Of a stretch of DNA of 64,000 bases, positions 54,101 to 62,609 are shown in pieces. Within the stretch, counting starts at the first letter, position 1. The number at the start of each line of letters is the position of its first letter. A model generated the notes under the pieces. It did no database searches. It worked only from the letters and a program-made list of their open reading frames with translations, and was not told where the DNA came from. Origin of the DNA: Symbiodinium natans (Eukaryota > Sar > Dinophyceae > Suessiales > Symbiodiniaceae); the NCBI GenBank assembly GCA_905221605.1, contig CAJNDS010001202.1, forward strand, positions 342,854-406,853, written 5' to 3'. The position numbers and the translations under genes were made by a program.

Positions 54101-57100
54101 CCCCCCCAAACCCCCTCCCCCCCCCCCCCCCCACAAAAAAAACACAACAGTAAAACAAAGAAGCCCTACAAGCCCCCCGCCCTCTGCAGCCCAACAAGAG
54201 TGCTTGAAACGGCTACCAGTATAACCCCCAACCTCGAACCCCGAACCCGAAACCCCAAACCCTAAACCCCAAACCTACCCTAAACCCCCCCAAAAACCTT
54301 GAGTGCACCCAAAATTGTTCAAGTGACCAGTCTTCAAGGTGGCCGAAGCTTTCAGGGTTCGAGACGTCGTAGACCTCTTCTCTCTACCCCAGCGTGGGCG
54401 GGGGGGTGGGGGTGTCCGCTCGGGCCCCTTTTAGTGAGAGACCCTGGCATGAATGGCACAGGGCTCAGGGTTTAAGGTTTATGGGGTTATAGGGTTGAGG
54501 GTTTAAGGTTTATAAGGTTTAGGGCTTTTTGGAGGCGCAGAGAATTAGAGGTAAGGGCCTCAGGAGTGTTTACTTAGGGGGGGGGGGGGGGTTTGGGGGC
54601 AATGTCCATAAAGGCTCTTTGGGACTTTGGGACTAACCAGCACAAGGCATCGGGCTGGGGACTACAGAGGGTTCTGGCTGAGGGCGGCGCAGTCTCGGAT
54701 CACTGGGAAGCGCAGATGCAGGAAGAGAGAACACCAACACATCAAAACGGCTACCGCCCACCTCAGACTTAACCCCAATGCTTGCTGCCCTAAGTCCTGA
54801 GACTCAAGGGTTTTTGAAGTGTCTGGGCCCGGGCAAGCATCACGGCGTTAGCGTTCTCCCAGTGGGGCCTGAGCACGTCCTGGCGGCAGGGGGTGTGAGT
54901 CAGGGCGCTTAGGACCTCAGAGCTCTTCTTTTCTTCCCTGCAAACCGAATAAACACCCAATAAAGAACCTAAGAAACCCCAAACAAACCCTAATCAGGAC
55001 CCTAAACAAACCCTAAGAAACCCGAATAAAGGCCCGAAAGAAAGCCCCAAGAAACCCCTGAAAAGCCACAGGCCTGGCAGACGGTGAAGCCGCCGCAGTC
55101 CACGATGTATCTGCAAGGGATTGTGAGGGCTTGGGCGGAGAGTCATGACCAAAAAGCCGGAAAAAACGACCTGCCCGGTATCCCCCCTACAAGCCCAAAC
55201 GCCCAAAATGTATGAAATTCCCACAGGCCCTGCCTGTGAACCCTACAAACCCCTGAAGCACTACAGAATAAATCCTTTTCATCCAGTGCACCCACAAGTC
55301 GCCAGCCCTACAAATCCCCCTAAAATCTACAGAAATCTTGTTGAGCCAACAACCACCCCCCTCAGGGCGCAATTCCACGACGACGTTGGTATCCGGGATA
55401 CTCACCTGGCAGGGCTGCGATCTGACCTCTAAGCCCCTAAGACAGCCCCCAAGAAAGGGGCCTCCTTCAATCCGGAGTCCTAAACCTTTGCTGTGACTGT
55501 CAGGATGAACCTTCTGACCCGAGTTCCAGGATCGAAAGCTGCGGCGGTTCTGTCGAGTGGGCTTTGGAACAGGGTCCAGAGGCCCCGAAACCCGAAGCCC
55601 AGCAAGGCCTCCCCTAAACCCTGAGCCCCCCTTAAACCCGTTAGGGCTCAGGACCCTTCAACCCTTTCAAACAAACAGCCCATCATGCTCCCCACCCTTT
55701 TCACGAGGAAGTCGATGCCGATCGTCATGTTGTAGTTCTTCGGAAAGCTTTGCGCGCCCCCCTGGCTTCAGAGCTTCCGTTGAAGGGGATCTAGATTCTG
55801 CAGCCCTGTTGGGTACCCTTGCCTTAAAAGAAGCATACATGACGTCGGCCCAAGGCTTGAAACCCTAAACCCTAAACCCTAAAACCTAAACCCTAAATGG
55901 GAGGTTCTTTAAGCTCGGCTCCCTTTTGGAATCCACCATCCTCAGGCCGTGGCCAGGCCCAGGGTTTATGAAAAAGCCTCCTCGGGTTTAGGGTTTAGGG
56001 TTTGTGGTTTGGGGTTTGGGGTTTAGGGTTTAGGGTTTAGGGTGCGCTTGGGCTGGGCGCAGGTGCATTCTTGTAATGTCGGGGCCTAGGTAGTTTGAAA
56101 GGTATGCTCGGCAGCTTATACTCTAGCCGTAGGGGCCCTAGTTTGCCAAAGGTATCTTTCCCAGATAGGGATTCCACACATATCCGCAGAATACCGTAGT
56201 ATCGTGATGGGAACCCCTATGACCCCCTACCATCGCCGAGCCACCAAAAAGGCGTTGGATCCTTGCTAAACCCTGTAAACCCTGTAAACCCTGCAAACCC
56301 TATAAATCCCTACAAAACCCTATAAAACCCTCTAAAACCATACAAAACCCTAAAAAAACCTGTAAAACCCTAAGCCCAACAAGGCCTTGGATCCCCCCCC
56401 TTCCGCCCCGCCTGAAAAACTTGTGCCAAGGAGGTCTTGCCTTCCAGGGGGCTCTTTTCTTTTTGGCTTCAAAACGGAGTCGGGACGTGTCGGGGTCAAC
56501 TACTCTGTGGGTCTAAAGGTTTGGGGTTTGGGGTTTAGGGTTTAGGGTTTTATCTACCCATACATCCCAAGGGCCCATACATCAGAACCGTTTACAGGAG
56601 GTAAGGGACCATGTTCCATGCAACTGCCCCTCGAATTACTCGAAGGGATGAAGCAGTGCGAGACAGAGGAAGGGACCGCAACTACCCTAAACCCTAAACC
56701 CAAAACCCTAGACCCTAGACCCTAAACCCTAAAGATCAATTATCATCTGGGGGTTTAAGAACATAGGGGTACCTTGTTGGGGTCCCCTGTCTAAGACGAT
56801 CCTACTATTTGGGGTTTATACTGGGGGTCCCCTATTTTTCGTGAACCCCCATTTGGGTGGACATTTTGGCTCACTAGCAGTAACATTCCTTCAGGCTTCA
56901 GGGTAGAAGGGCCCTTTATGCCGGCTGTGTCCTCACGTAGGTGTAAGGCCGCATATCGGCCGCGTGGTGCAGGCGAAAGGAATTCAGATCAGCCCTCACA
57001 AGCCTAAACCCTAAAACGCAAACACCACTTCCCACAAATCTCAGGGCTCCAGAGTCTCCCAGAGCCAAGGCCCAAACTTCCGCTTTTGGGTTTAGGGTTT

Positions 57101-57171
57101 CAGGCGCGGCAAGACCACCCCACACCGAAGAGGGACCTGATGCGGAGTCGCCCAAAAGAACCACTTTGCAC
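51141..57171 (-). CDS. IFT27: IFT27/RABL4-like small GTPase (about 12 exons)
   Basis: Exons 57171-57137, 56440-56412 (29 nt), about 55940-55923, 55747-55696, 55405-55371, 55110-55074, 54915-54835, 54374-~54327, 53535-53470, 53310-53225, 52221-52180 and 51192-51141. Read in order: CKVVLLGDSASGKTSLAQVF (P-loop), DGG, FPKNYNMTIGIDFLVKRV (switch I), SIPDTNVVVELYIVDCGGF (DxxG box), DVLRPHWENANAVMLVYDVS, NPESFGHLEDW, LKQARGESAISGVGAP, VVIATKTDLLDRPG (G4, KTDL), FFETCSAKGIVDAP (G5), FHFLAERFHHKYGDSA, stop TAG. The order, the PDT-VEL segment, the atypical DxxG box and the FHFLA-RFH tail match IFT27 better than ordinary Rabs. IFT27 is a subunit of intraflagellar transport complex B, which fits a flagellate. 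About 0.58 kb of coding is spread over 6.0 kb. The N-terminal exon with the start Met was not found, and the joint after EDW lacks a standard donor by one base. Confidence 0.85.
52066..52172. repeat. Family-2 intron element (reverse orientation)
   Basis: The reverse complement has GGGGTACCTTATTGGGGTCC, TTATCATAAGGGAATC, ATCCTACTATTTGAGGGTCT and AGTAGGGGTCCCTTATG, nearly collinear with the 56757 copy. It starts less than 10 nt after the donor of exon 52221-52180. Confidence 0.65.
52324..52442. mobile_element. Family-3 TIR element, compact copy
   Basis: The ends CCCTAAGGGTCCACGTACCT and AGGTGACATGGACCCTTCGG then GTAAGGG are inverted repeats. The interior CCTCCTGTATAGGGACTTTG matches the transporter-intron copy. 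About 119 bp, inside the IFT27-like intron between exons 53310 and 52221. Confidence 0.75.
52738..52858. repeat. CCCTAAA array with hexamer and CCCCAAA variants
   Basis: About 17 units including CCTAAA hexamers and CCCCAAA units, in the same intron as the 52324 element. Confidence 0.95.
55981..56042. repeat. TTTAGGG/TTTGGGG array
   Basis: About nine units in the IFT27-like intron following the P-loop exon. Confidence 0.85.
56568..56685. repeat. Family-5 intron element
   Basis: CCCAAGGGCCCATACATCAG, AACCGTTTACAGGAGG, GACCATGTTCCATG, GACAGAGGAAGGGACCGCAA. Matches the 42424 copy. It lies in the IFT27-like intron between exons 57171 and 56440. Confidence 0.5.
56757..56858. repeat. Family-2 intron element, best copy
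   Basis: Contains GGGGTACCTTGTTGGGGTCC, GATCCTACTATTTGGGGTTT, ATACTGGGGGTCCCCTATTT and GTGAACCCCC. The outer halves GGGGTACC and GGGGTCCCC give weak inverted ends. Same intron as the family-5 copy next to it. Confidence 0.65.
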
Positions 57172-58542
57172 CTGCACGTCTCACGGGATTAGGTTTCGGG
57201 TTGTTGGTTTGGGACCAGTTTGGGAAGGGCCCTGAAAGAGGGGAGAATGGGCACCTCATTCCCGATACCCTCTGGTCAGGCATTGTTTGATTTTGGTGAG
57301 GAGAATGGAATGTGGGGGGGTTTGCTTCGCTGGAATGGGTAGTTTGGGCGCCATGCGGGTGTCACAAATAATTCGCCTCGGCTTCCGAGAAGCGTTTGGA
57401 ATAAGCAGACACGGCCCCGTGCCGAATTTTGTGATGCCCCCCCCCCCCCCCCCCCTGTAGGACCCCGCCCCATCGCGTGGAGGAGCATGGGAAGGACTCC
57501 CCGGACCCACCCTGGGACCCTCCCAGGCCCTTCCCTGGGACCCCCCCTCCCCGTTTGTTTGAGGCCTCTTTCCTCCTTTCCTGTGGGCCGGCCCGGCTGC
57601 CGATTACAATTAAGAAATCAGTTGAGAAGAGAGTTTGCTGCAAGATTCAGGAAGAGAAGATGCCTTCGGGCAGTTGGGGAAGTTGCATTGTATATTTCAA
57701 CGGAATGTAGGGAGATAACGGCAAAGTTGATCCAGCTCCTGTATTACTTCAAAAACCAAACCCTCAACCTCAAACCCCTTGTAAGAAGGGTCCACGGCTG
57801 TAGGATCGCCAGGTTCCGGATGTCGCTTCGATCGGAGCTTGCGGTGCCGCTTCCAACAACACCAGTTGTGGTGCCTGCCGTGCCTGCCCACCCTAAACCC
57901 AAAAGCCCAAACCCCCCCCCCCCCCCCCCCCAAGAATCGGAAACCCTAAATTCCTGACCCTGAGGATGGTAGAAGGATGGCGTTGGCAAGTATTTTGGCT
58001 GTCCCAGTTCAGGTCGGGCTTATACTTCGGGTTTCTACTTTTGGGAACCCCCCCCCCCACCACTACCACCACACTGACCCAGCCCCAGCCGACAAGTCCA
58101 GGAAAAAACCGGGCCCACGCAGTTTCGATCAACTCCACTCCCCCATCTCTCAAGAGTGAACCTGGGCGAATCCCTGAACCCTGAACCCTAAACACTAAAC
58201 GCCTATACAAACCCCCAAACAAACCCTCACACCCTAAACCCTACACCCACCTCAAGATCAAAGGCGCTGGCTGAACCTGGGACTTTGGAGTGCTCACGGG
58301 GGGCTTAGGGTTGCTCTGGGGTTTAGGGTTTCGGATGTAGGGTTAGGGTTTAGAGTTTAGAGTTTAGGGTTTAGGATTAGGGTCTCCATGGGTGTCGGAC
58401 TTCTGTGGCGCCATGTTGCAGACCCTAAGCCCCTAACTCGAACACCCAAAACCCGGAAGACCGAAGACCCTTTCCCGCCCTTAATTGACATGGTCATTGT
58501 GCCTGCGAAGCAACATAGCTACTAAGCGACTAGCTCGAAGAG

Positions 58543-58582
<40 letters not shown>

Positions 58583-58969
58583 AGCCATAGCAATAGGCGA
58601 TTCTCTTGGGCTCTGCTCACCGCCGTTCCATTCTTCTCGACATGGCTGGTGCTAGCAGAAAGGGTGCTAGCAGTGCAGTCGCTAGCAGTGCCAGCAGTGC
58701 AAACGCTCCGGCGTGTGGCACGTCCCACGAAGGAAGTCGACGAACGAATGGGCCAGGGATAGGGAAGCGCAAGGATGAACTGGAGATTTCTCCAGAAAAC
58801 AACACGGGGCTGTTTTAAAAAATTGCAGCTCTTATTGTGTCATATTGTACATGTGTATACTGTTGGTTCACACTCATTCTTGCACACTATAGATCATATA
58901 CTTCTTACCCACAGCCTCTCACAGGATGAGTTTCCGCCCTCTTCCCGCAGCAAGCCTTCTTCCCGTCAC
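57172..58969. other. Spacer/intron upstream of the IFT27-like exons
   Basis: Should contain the first exon and start codon of the IFT27-like gene, but no convincing Met exon could be chosen. Several Pro/Gly-rich ORFs result from poly-C tracts near 57440, 57920 and 58050. A short plus ORF at 58640-58818 (Ser/Ala-rich) follows the CAT repeat. Confidence 0.45.
58543..58583. repeat. (CAT)n microsatellite
   Basis: About 13 perfect CAT/TCA trinucleotides. Confidence 0.95.
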
Positions 58970-59587
58970 CTAATCCTCACTTTGAACGGCGAACCGAGGG
59001 GTTGCCAAATGGGAAGACAGCAGCTCTTTCATGGCATCCTCTACACTGAGCCGGGCAATGCCGGCAGCCGCAAGGACGGCATCTGCCTTGCGCTGACTTG
59101 GACCCGCGTCCTCATCGCGGCTCCATGCCATCACGGCGCTGATTGCTTTTGGGAAGTCGAAGTCGGCTTCGGTCGCGGCTTCGATGTCGCCATTGTCTGG
59201 AAGGGTGTTGATGGCGGGCAGCATGCCAATGATGCCTGAATGGTGTGGCGCCAGGCTCAGCACTGTCTGGAGGAACTGCTTAGCCGTGGTGCCAATCTTG
59301 GCCCTCTCGCCCTCTGAACCGATGTAGACCACCGGAGCTTCTGCAGCTTCTCCGGGACCACCGCCCACCCACACGTGGTACGAGCCGCCGGTCCCATCTC
59401 GCACGAGCGTGTAGAGGGTATCGTATGGGGGCTCACTGGAATATCCGAAGTAGTCATCCTCGTCGATGCGAGGGCATCCCCCTGCCGTACATACCAACTC
59501 CAAGTCCAGAGACTGCATGGCATCCTTCAACTCATCACTGGCAGCAAGGACGCCGAAGGGAGGCGGGAGATCTATCGTGGCCTCCAT
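58970..59587 (-). CDS. Intronless hypothetical protein, 205 aa
   Basis: A complete ORF from MEATIDLPPPFGVLAASDEL to a TAA-side stop at 58970 (end AVQSED). Features seen: LDLELVCTAGGCPRIDEDDY, YDTLYTLVRDGTGGSYHVWV, GEAAEAPVVYIGSEGERAKI. The TLVRDG..SYHVWVGG stretch and later helical Ala-rich part look like a compact alpha/beta protein. It vaguely recalls bacterial SMI1/KNR4-type proteins, but that is only an impression. No signal peptide or TM segment. It contains no introns and no telomere motif, in contrast to its neighbours, so retroposition or horizontal transfer is possible. Confidence 0.7.
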   Translation of the reverse strand: MEATIDLPPPFGVLAASDELKDAMQSLDLELVCTAGGCPRIDEDDYFGYSSEPPYDTLYTLVRDGTGGSYHVWVGGGPGEAAEAPVVYIGSEGERAKIGTTAKQFLQTVLSLAPHHSGIIGMLPAINTLPDNGDIEAATEADFDFPKAISAVMAWSRDEDAGPSQRKADAVLAAAGIARLSVEDAMKELLSSHLATPRFAVQSED

Positions 59588-60961
59588 GCGTCTTTAATGC
59601 GAGCACTGGGGAATCAGTCGGAGGTCCCTCGGTTGCTCTGAGCCTAGGACCGCGCCATTCGGGAGCAGTGCAGATTCGTCTCAAAAAATTGAAGCTGACC
59701 AAGCGTACCCCATAAACATCCCCAACCGATCAGAACGTCGGAAGGGTCCCTGAAATAAGCCACCGCACGCCTAACCCGTAAAGGAATTTGAACTGGCAGC
59801 CCTCACATGCTCCTCTCATTCCCCAGCAAAGTCATGGCTGCACTGGCATTCGGGAATTAGGTTCTCTAGATAGAATCCCTTCGAGGGTTGGTCACAGGGC
59901 AGTATGACGTGCCAAATTTTCTCCCTCAAAGCCCTCAACCCTGGGGGGTCCTTTGGCTCTACAGTACCTTGCTTAGGGTTCAGGGCATTTTGAGGGCTTT
60001 GAGTACCTTATATCACCCTGCCCATATTTCTACAGGGACCCCACCCCTAATACCCTTTTTCCTCTACCCAGCACCAACTAAGTACGCTGCGTTGCCCGGG
60101 GGGGGGGGGGGGGGCTCTCCAATACCCCATTTCATCAAGCAATCGGGAGAGTTTGCCAACCAGGAGGATCCTAGCAAACACAAGGGTTTTGGGGAGTAGG
60201 GGTTGTAGTGTAGGGCTTATAGGGCTTAGGGCTCAAAAAACTACACACACACACACACACCCTAAGCTTCCTTGGCTTCCTCCGTTGAAAACGAAACCTG
60301 CTCCGGCATCTGGGCGCAAGTCTCACATATCCTAAGTGCGAGGCGAGTGAGCCGAAGGGATTACCATCAAGAGCCTGCAAGTGTCTGTGATCAAGCATGT
60401 GGGGTAGATGTTGGGAACATTCCCCCCTTAACAGTCCTTAGTAGGGATAGTAATTGTCCCTCTTAAGGCCTGTTAGTATAAGGGGGGAACATCCCAAGGT
60501 ATACGGCACACGGGGTTGCAAGATGCCAAGAGATTGGGCAGGCTATGCCACAGTCGTCTGCTTCAGGGCAGTGCCATCATAGAAGTAGATATCGGGTTCT
60601 TAAGGGAGGGGGGGGTTTAGGCTTTTGGGTTTATAGGGAAGCTTAGGGAGCCTTCGGGAGTAGTGCGGAGCATTAGGGAGCCTTGGGTTACATACCCCCC
60701 CCCCCCCCCCAGGCAACAATCTTAGGCCCTAGTTATACTAGTTGCCCGCTCGATTCCTCAACAAAAACCACGAAGAAGGCACGTGAACCCTTTAAGCCCC
60801 ACAGCTCAACCCTCAACCCTCAACCCTCAACCTCAAACCCTAAACCCCAAACCCCAAACCCCAAACCCTAAACCTGAAACCCTAAACCCCAAACCCTAAA
60901 CCCGAAACCCTAAACCACCCACCCCCTCAACCCCCAAAAAGGCTGTACAAAATATGGGGGC
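59588..60961. other. Spacer with family-1 element
   Basis: Contains a G-run near 60100, an (AC)n run near 60245, the 60411 TIR element and CCCTAAA-type filler at 60810-60920. A minus-strand piece at 60290-60380 (ALDGNPFGSLASHLGYVRLA) has some coding character but no firm borders. Confidence 0.45.
60411..60497. mobile_element. Family-1 palindromic TIR element, best copy (87 bp)
   Basis: The left terminal repeat TTGGGAACATTCCCCCCTTA and right TAAGGGGGGAACATCCCAA are inverted copies. The interior ACAGTCCTTAGTAGGGA mirrors TCCCTCTTAAGGCCTGTTAG. The element is therefore a near-complete hairpin with no coding capacity. Confidence 0.8.
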
Positions 60962-61027
60962 CTCTCCATGCTCCTCTGGCGGCGGCGGTGGTGGAGGGGG
61001 TGGTGGCAGGCTCATGTCGTTCATGGC
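60962..61027 (-). CDS. Internal exon, polyproline
   Basis: Acceptor GCTGAG|G, then AMNDMSLPPPPPPPPPPEEH, GE and a GC donor. A proline run of this type often binds SH3/WW/EVH1-like or profilin partners. The gene is unidentified. Confidence 0.5.
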
Positions 61028-61209
61028 CTCAGCTCTTCGTCTTTGGGGTGCCCAGCAAAGCAAGAAGTTGTACCTCAAGAGTTATGGGATTCCGGAGCAC
61101 CCGAAGGCCTAAACCCCGGGTGTAAATTCTAGCATTGCTGTAGGGTTGTGGTTTCAGGGTTCTTGCCCACTACCCAAGACCTAGATTCCATGCGCGGTAG
61201 CGATATCTC

Positions 61210-61328
61210 CTGGGCAATCTCCTCAAGGGTCGACACAGGCGAAACACAGCGCGTGCGGGTTTTGGGAATCGTTTGAGCTTCGGGCTCTTTACACTTCTTG
61301 ACTTGAAATCTCCTCTTCCCCCGGCCGC
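61210..61328 (-). CDS. Internal exon, basic
   Basis: Acceptor CTCGAG|G, then GRGKRRFQVKKCKEPEAQTI, PKTRTRCVSPVSTLEEIAQ and a GA donor. Strong coding character. Probably the same gene as the polyproline exon just downstream. Confidence 0.55.
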
Positions 61329-61792
61329 CTCGAAACCCTAAACCCTAACACTGCAACCATCGACCTGTGCCGAAACGCCTTAAACACAAAGAGCCCCTAA
61401 AGACCAAGTCCCCGAAGCCTCTTATTAACCAGCGTCTTCTTCTGTCTACCATCGTCCTCAACATCGTCACCAACACTACCAATACCGTTGTCATGTTCAT
61501 TACCAGTATGTTGAAGAAGTGAGATTTCCACTTGTGTAGGCAATTGCTGAATTCGACGCTCTGAAATATGTTTTCTTAGTTTGTAAGTCTCACATTTGCT
61601 GACAAACTAGCTAGGTGTGTGTTTACGACACACCTCTTCGAACTGCCTGGCATAGAAGGAAACACACCAAAACCACTGAATCTATTGCAGTTGTTGGTGG
61701 TGGTACTGCGAGGTTATTGTCTACTACGATGCCTGATGATGATCCTTCATGTCAATATGAATGCCATAACACTACCAATATTTGCGAACGCA

Positions 61793-61875
61793 CCCTAAAC
61801 CCTAAAACCCTAAACCCTAAAACCCTAAACCCTAAACCCCCAAAAGCCCTAAACCCCCAAAAGCCCCAAACCCCA
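61793..61875. repeat. CCCTAAA/CCCCAAA degenerate array
   Basis: CCCTAAA alternating with CCCTAAAA and CCCCAAAAG units, between exons 61974 and 61328. Confidence 0.85.
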
Positions 61876-61889
61876 AAAACCCTACACGA

Positions 61890-61974
61890 CTTCAGGCGAG
61901 CTTCGCCCTCGTTCTTCGAGGCACCAGCACTCCCCTCTTGGCACTTCGAGCCCACACGAGCATCGTAGAACGTC
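61890..61974 (-). CDS. Internal exon of unidentified gene
   Basis: Acceptor CTCTAG|G, then TFYDARVGSKCQEGSAGASK, NEGEARLK. Same strand and spacing as the exons at 61.3 and 61.0 kb. Confidence 0.45.
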
Positions 61975-62341
61975 CTAGAGCTCACGGGGCTATGCAGTCA
62001 AAATTCCCATAACCCCCAAACCCCTAAACCCTTAAACCCTAAAGCCCTAAACACCAAAACCCTACATAGCCCCTTATAAAGTCCTAAACCCTAAACCAGC
62101 ACCCCAGGGTTCAAGCTGACATTCTACGGGTGCTCCTCGCCTTGATGTCTCCTCATGTTCTTGTTCGAGCGCACTAACACCCCAAACTTTAGGGTTCGTA
62201 AGGGACCGGGGGTTCAGGGGGGGTTATGTAACCCAAGGTTCCCGAATAATCTCTTAAGAACGCTCTAGCTGAACACCCCAAAAGCATCAGCCCCGAACGC
62301 CTTACAAAAAACGAAACATTGGCGCTTTGTTTTGCTGCCAG

Positions 62342-62609
62342 TCAGTCTGGATCAGGGCTCCTTGAGCTCTCTTCAGCTGGAACCTCTTCTGGCAAAGGGT
62401 CGCAGGGGTCCACCTGCTCAGCAGCTAAAGCAGGCTCCTCCCTGGCAGTTTCGGCAGCTTCCCCAGCTTCACCCCTCGCGGGATCGTCCCCTTCCCCGCA
62501 GGGCTCGGCCGCGGCAGTGGTGGGCAGTTCGTCCGCGAGTGGCGGCGCTCCCTGCAGGTCCCCAGACTCTTCCTGCGAAGGGTTGCCAGCTTCGTCCTCA
62601 GCGTTCTGC
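62342..62609 (-). CDS. Acidic C-terminal exon
   Basis: About 85 codons rich in Glu, Ala and Pro (EEVPAEESSRSPDPD at the end), ending with a stop at 62342 and opening at a CCGAG|G or GCTGAG|G acceptor. Likely a disordered acidic tail. The gene upstream is not identified. Confidence 0.5.
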
